A stretch of DNA of 52,461 nt, from the NCBI GenBank assembly GCA_022574655.1, contig JACZRQ010000005.1, positions 1-52,461 of the forward strand, in the 5' to 3' direction. Shown piece by piece: positions 50,491 to 52,461 of this stretch. Positions within the stretch are counted from its first letter, which is position 1, and each line of letters begins with the position of its first letter. Origin of the DNA: Chloroflexota bacterium (GTDB lineage Bacteria; Chloroflexota; Dehalococcoidia; SM23-28-2; RBG-16-64-32). The translations under genes and the position numbers were made by a program. Under the pieces are notes generated by a model. The model was given only the letters and a program-made list of their open reading frames with translations, was not told the DNA's origin and ran no database searches.

Positions 50491-51882
50491 CTATCGGTCA
50501 GCCGGGCGCGGAGCCACGTCATCCGCGTCCGTGAGTTGCCACCGTAGGTCGTACAACCGCACGGGGTCCTCGAACCCTCTCAAGCCCGTTGCTCCCAGAT
50601 CAGCGAATAAGAACCCCTTTCCCGCTACTAGCTCCCTCACCACCGTGGACGCAAGGATCTGACCGGGCTCGGCGTTAGAGCATATTCGAGCCGCGAGGTT
50701 AACGGAGGTGCCGAACAGGTCGCTTCGGCCGTCTGGTCCAGCCTCCGCGATGGGCTCCCCGGCGTTCAGACCGACCCTTATCTTGATCGGCTCAGCCGCT
50801 GATTCGTTGTGCTTCGCGAAAGCCTGCTGAAGCTCGATGGCGCACTGCAGCGCATTCACGGCGGAGGTGAAGGACACCATGAAGCCATCGCCCATCGTCT
50901 TGACCTCGGAGCCACCGTGGACTTTGAGAGCGGCGCGGGTGATGCGCTCATGCTCGCGGAAGACCTCACGGGCGTTGGCGTCGCCCAGGCGTTGAGTCAT
51001 GGCGCTGGAACCCTGAACGTCGGTAAATAGGATCGTGTGGACGGATGATGTCCGATCGATGCGCTTACCGCCGGCGGCTCGTGGCAGGAAATCTTCGAGT
51101 GAATCCAGCAACTGATCGGTGTCGCCGAGGAAGGCGTAGCTTACGCCGCCGGTGAGCGACACGAACCGCGCATCGGGGATGCGTGAGGCAAGGTCGTAAC
51201 CGTATTCTTGCTCGGCGAAGCGATCGTCCGTGCCGTGCAGTACGAGTACGGGCATGCTGAGCGCTGATGCCTCGGCTGTCACATTCCACGTCGCTGCGGC
51301 ACGAAGGACCGCTGCGGCGACGTCGCCCGAAACCGACTGTGCCAGTATCGTTGCCAGTGCCGCCGCCTCGTCCGGATAGCGCCGGTCAGATAAGACATCA
51401 GTGAAGGCCTTGGCGGCCATCTCCATATTGGCCATCGCGACCGTGGCGTAAGCCTCAACAGCCGCAGGTGGGAACGCGTGTTGTGTAGCGTCCGTTGTGC
51501 CGTGCAGGACCAGGCGCTCGACTTTGTCGGGGTGGCGTGAAGCGTATGTGATGGCGCGTGGTCCGCTCATTGCCGTTGCCCAGAGGGAGAACCGGTCAAC
51601 CCCAGCGGAATCTATGACGGCTTCCAGGTCGAAGACTAGTGCATCGTTCGAGAAATCGCTCAGCTCGCGCTGCGAGAGGCCAGAGCCGCGCGAGTCGTAC
51701 CGGATGATCCTTCGTCCCTGCTCAAGTTTGCCCAGGAACGCCTCGAAGTCAGCCGACAGGTGGTCGAGCGAGAAAGACTCAAGGTTGCTCGGGCACATGA
51801 CGAGTGTAGGGCCATCACCCTCCGTGCAATAGGCGATGCGTACACCATCCTCGGTCGTACACATGTGAACGCTGCGCTCCAT
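50491..51882 (-). CDS. Alpha/beta hydrolase-like domain fused to class III adenylate/guanylate cyclase
   Basis: 463 residues. Residues 1-270 have the alpha/beta hydrolase fold, but the nucleophile elbow is SLWATAMSGPRA with Ala104 in place of Ser, and the usual His near GDTDQLL is Tyr249. Residues 280-445 form a class III cyclase: ILFTDVQGSS (Asp288), VKTMGDGFMVSF (Lys328, Asp332), FGTSVNLAARI (Asn395, Arg399). The first domain is thus probably a ligand sensor and the second makes cAMP or cGMP; Lys328 favours ATP. Related fusions are known in actinobacteria. Nothing adjacent tells the pathway. Confidence 0.87.
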   Translation of the reverse strand: MERSVHMCTTEDGVRIAYCTEGDGPTLVMCPSNLESFSLDHLSADFEAFLGKLEQGRRIIRYDSRGSGLSQRELSDFSNDALVFDLEAVIDSAGVDRFSLWATAMSGPRAITYASRHPDKVERLVLHGTTDATQHAFPPAAVEAYATVAMANMEMAAKAFTDVLSDRRYPDEAAALATILAQSVSGDVAAAVLRAAATWNVTAEASALSMPVLVLHGTDDRFAEQEYGYDLASRIPDARFVSLTGGVSYAFLGDTDQLLDSLEDFLPRAAGGKRIDRTSSVHTILFTDVQGSSAMTQRLGDANAREVFREHERITRAALKVHGGSEVKTMGDGFMVSFTSAVNALQCAIELQQAFAKHNESAAEPIKIRVGLNAGEPIAEAGPDGRSDLFGTSVNLAARICSNAEPGQILASTVVRELVAGKGFLFADLGATGLRGFEDPVRLYDLRWQLTDADDVAPRPADR

Positions 51883-52134
51883 GGCGGCCTCATGCTAACA
51901 CATCGTGAAGCGGCGGCTTCAACCCAACATCTTTATGCGACGCAGCCTTAAACCAACGCGTAATCTGATTGGTCTGGGAGGTGTGGCAGCTCTTAGGGTT
52001 AGATCGCGCCTCTCTGGCTTCTCACAAGGTGGACTCTCATGTGGACTGGACCCGTTCGCGTCACACGCTAACGACACTCAGTGCGTGCCCACCCCACTGA
52101 CAACCCGTAGTCACACCCCCCTGCTACCCTCACA

Positions 52135-52377
52135 TCAGACCAGTCGCCGTGCGTCATCCCCCCCGTCCCACTTCAAACACAGCGCAGGCCCCGCCCGCCC
52201 GCACCCGAGATCGACGAACGTATCGCCCGCTCCAAGACGAAGCTCCGCGGCCATTCGCTTTAGCTGCGGCACGGTGACGAAGCTTATGTGGCCGAACTCC
52301 TCGGGGAAGTCAATCCCTTCCGCATGCTCGTGCCACAGCCTGCGCAGCGTCGGACTGCTAGGAGTGCCCGCATACAC
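52135..52377 (-). pseudogene. Truncated methyltransferase N-terminus
   Basis: 80 residues from ATG 52377: MYAGTPSSPTLRRLWHEHAEGIDFPEEFGHISFVTVPQLKRMAAELRLGAGDTFVDLGCGRAGPALCL, then KWDGGDDARRLV and a stop. The LGCGRAGP is SAM motif I, but everything after it (the rest of a normal methyltransferase) is missing. Remnant of a deleted gene. The 252 bp between it and the cyclase show nothing recognisable. Confidence 0.7.
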
Positions 52378-52383
52378 GGCGTT

Positions 52384-52461
52384 CTAGCCGGTCTGGACAA
52401 GCGCTTCTGCCTGCTTCGCCGCGTCGCTACTCAGGCCACCCGTCAGCGTCACTTCCCCTCG
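52384..52461 (-). CDS. C-terminus of a gene that continues beyond the window
   Basis: A minus-strand frame is open from the window edge to TAG at 52384, reading EVTLTGGLSSDAAKQAEALVQTG. The first part of the gene lies outside the window. No family can be named from so short an end. Confidence 0.35.
   Translation of the reverse strand, partial: RGEVTLTGGLSSDAAKQAEALVQTG

Noticed and set aside
51905-52387. 160-codon plus-strand frame at the right end
   Set aside because: Antisense of the methyltransferase remnant, low complexity Ser/Pro/Arg and no Shine-Dalgarno.

Overview
The window is high-GC, gene-dense bacterial DNA with no tRNA, rRNA, IS or CRISPR. The gene mix suggests a Chloroflexota genome, perhaps Dehalococcoidia/SAR202-like. 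The clues are CaiB/BaiF CoA-transferases beside a fused 2-oxoacid:ferredoxin oxidoreductase, sortase-like proteins, secreted proteins with dockerin tails, antiporter-rhodanese fusions, and dispersed short palindromes of the GTAGGGGCG type. This placement is inference; no marker phylogeny was run.

Layout. 1-11.3 kb (all minus): a CoA/2-oxoacid catabolic block with a ThDP-dependent decarboxylase/synthase-like enzyme (cut by the window start), a frameshifted methyltransferase, a DUF2267 protein, KorB/KorA, CoA-transferase, alpha/beta hydrolase, CoA-transferase, a nucleotidyltransferase and a MaoC-type hydratase. 11.4-14.2 kb (plus): tandem paralogous exported proteins with C-terminal SH3b domains. 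14.2-15.8 kb (minus): a cation:proton antiporter fused to rhodanese, in which an in-frame UGA replaces a Cys expected in the rhodanese loop, a selenocysteine candidate. 15.9-19.6 kb: polA-mutM. 19.8-22.2 kb (minus): a protein with a disordered tail, a small membrane ORF and a P1 peptidase. 22.3-24.9 kb: three tandem sortases. 24.9-28.9 kb (minus): a PLP decarboxylase, a HEPN-like gene flanked by direct repeats, and a thiolase.

29.1-32.6 kb (plus): a tiny gene, a strong terminator, then a promoter and an attenuator-like leader ahead of panD-SDR-panB-panC, which makes most of pantothenate. 32.7-34.1 kb (minus): Nudix and GNAT. 34.1-37.5 kb (plus): yebC-ruvC-ruvA and an ATPase. 37.6-40.4 kb (minus): a methyltransferase and pabC-pabB (p-aminobenzoate). 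40.5-52.4 kb: accessory and exported genes, including an NTF2-like protein, a membrane-protein pair, GNAT, RtcB, an SdrD_B/dockerin protein, a class V aminotransferase, lipoproteins, a beta-helix/dockerin protein with a broken signal peptide, and a pseudo-hydrolase/class III cyclase fusion. Truncated methyltransferase and GNAT remnants also occur here.

Several genes carry single-base frame breaks (about 2640, 48170, 49800 and 49915). These may be recent decay or indel errors in the sequence; the UGA case differs because it needs a substitution, not an indel.
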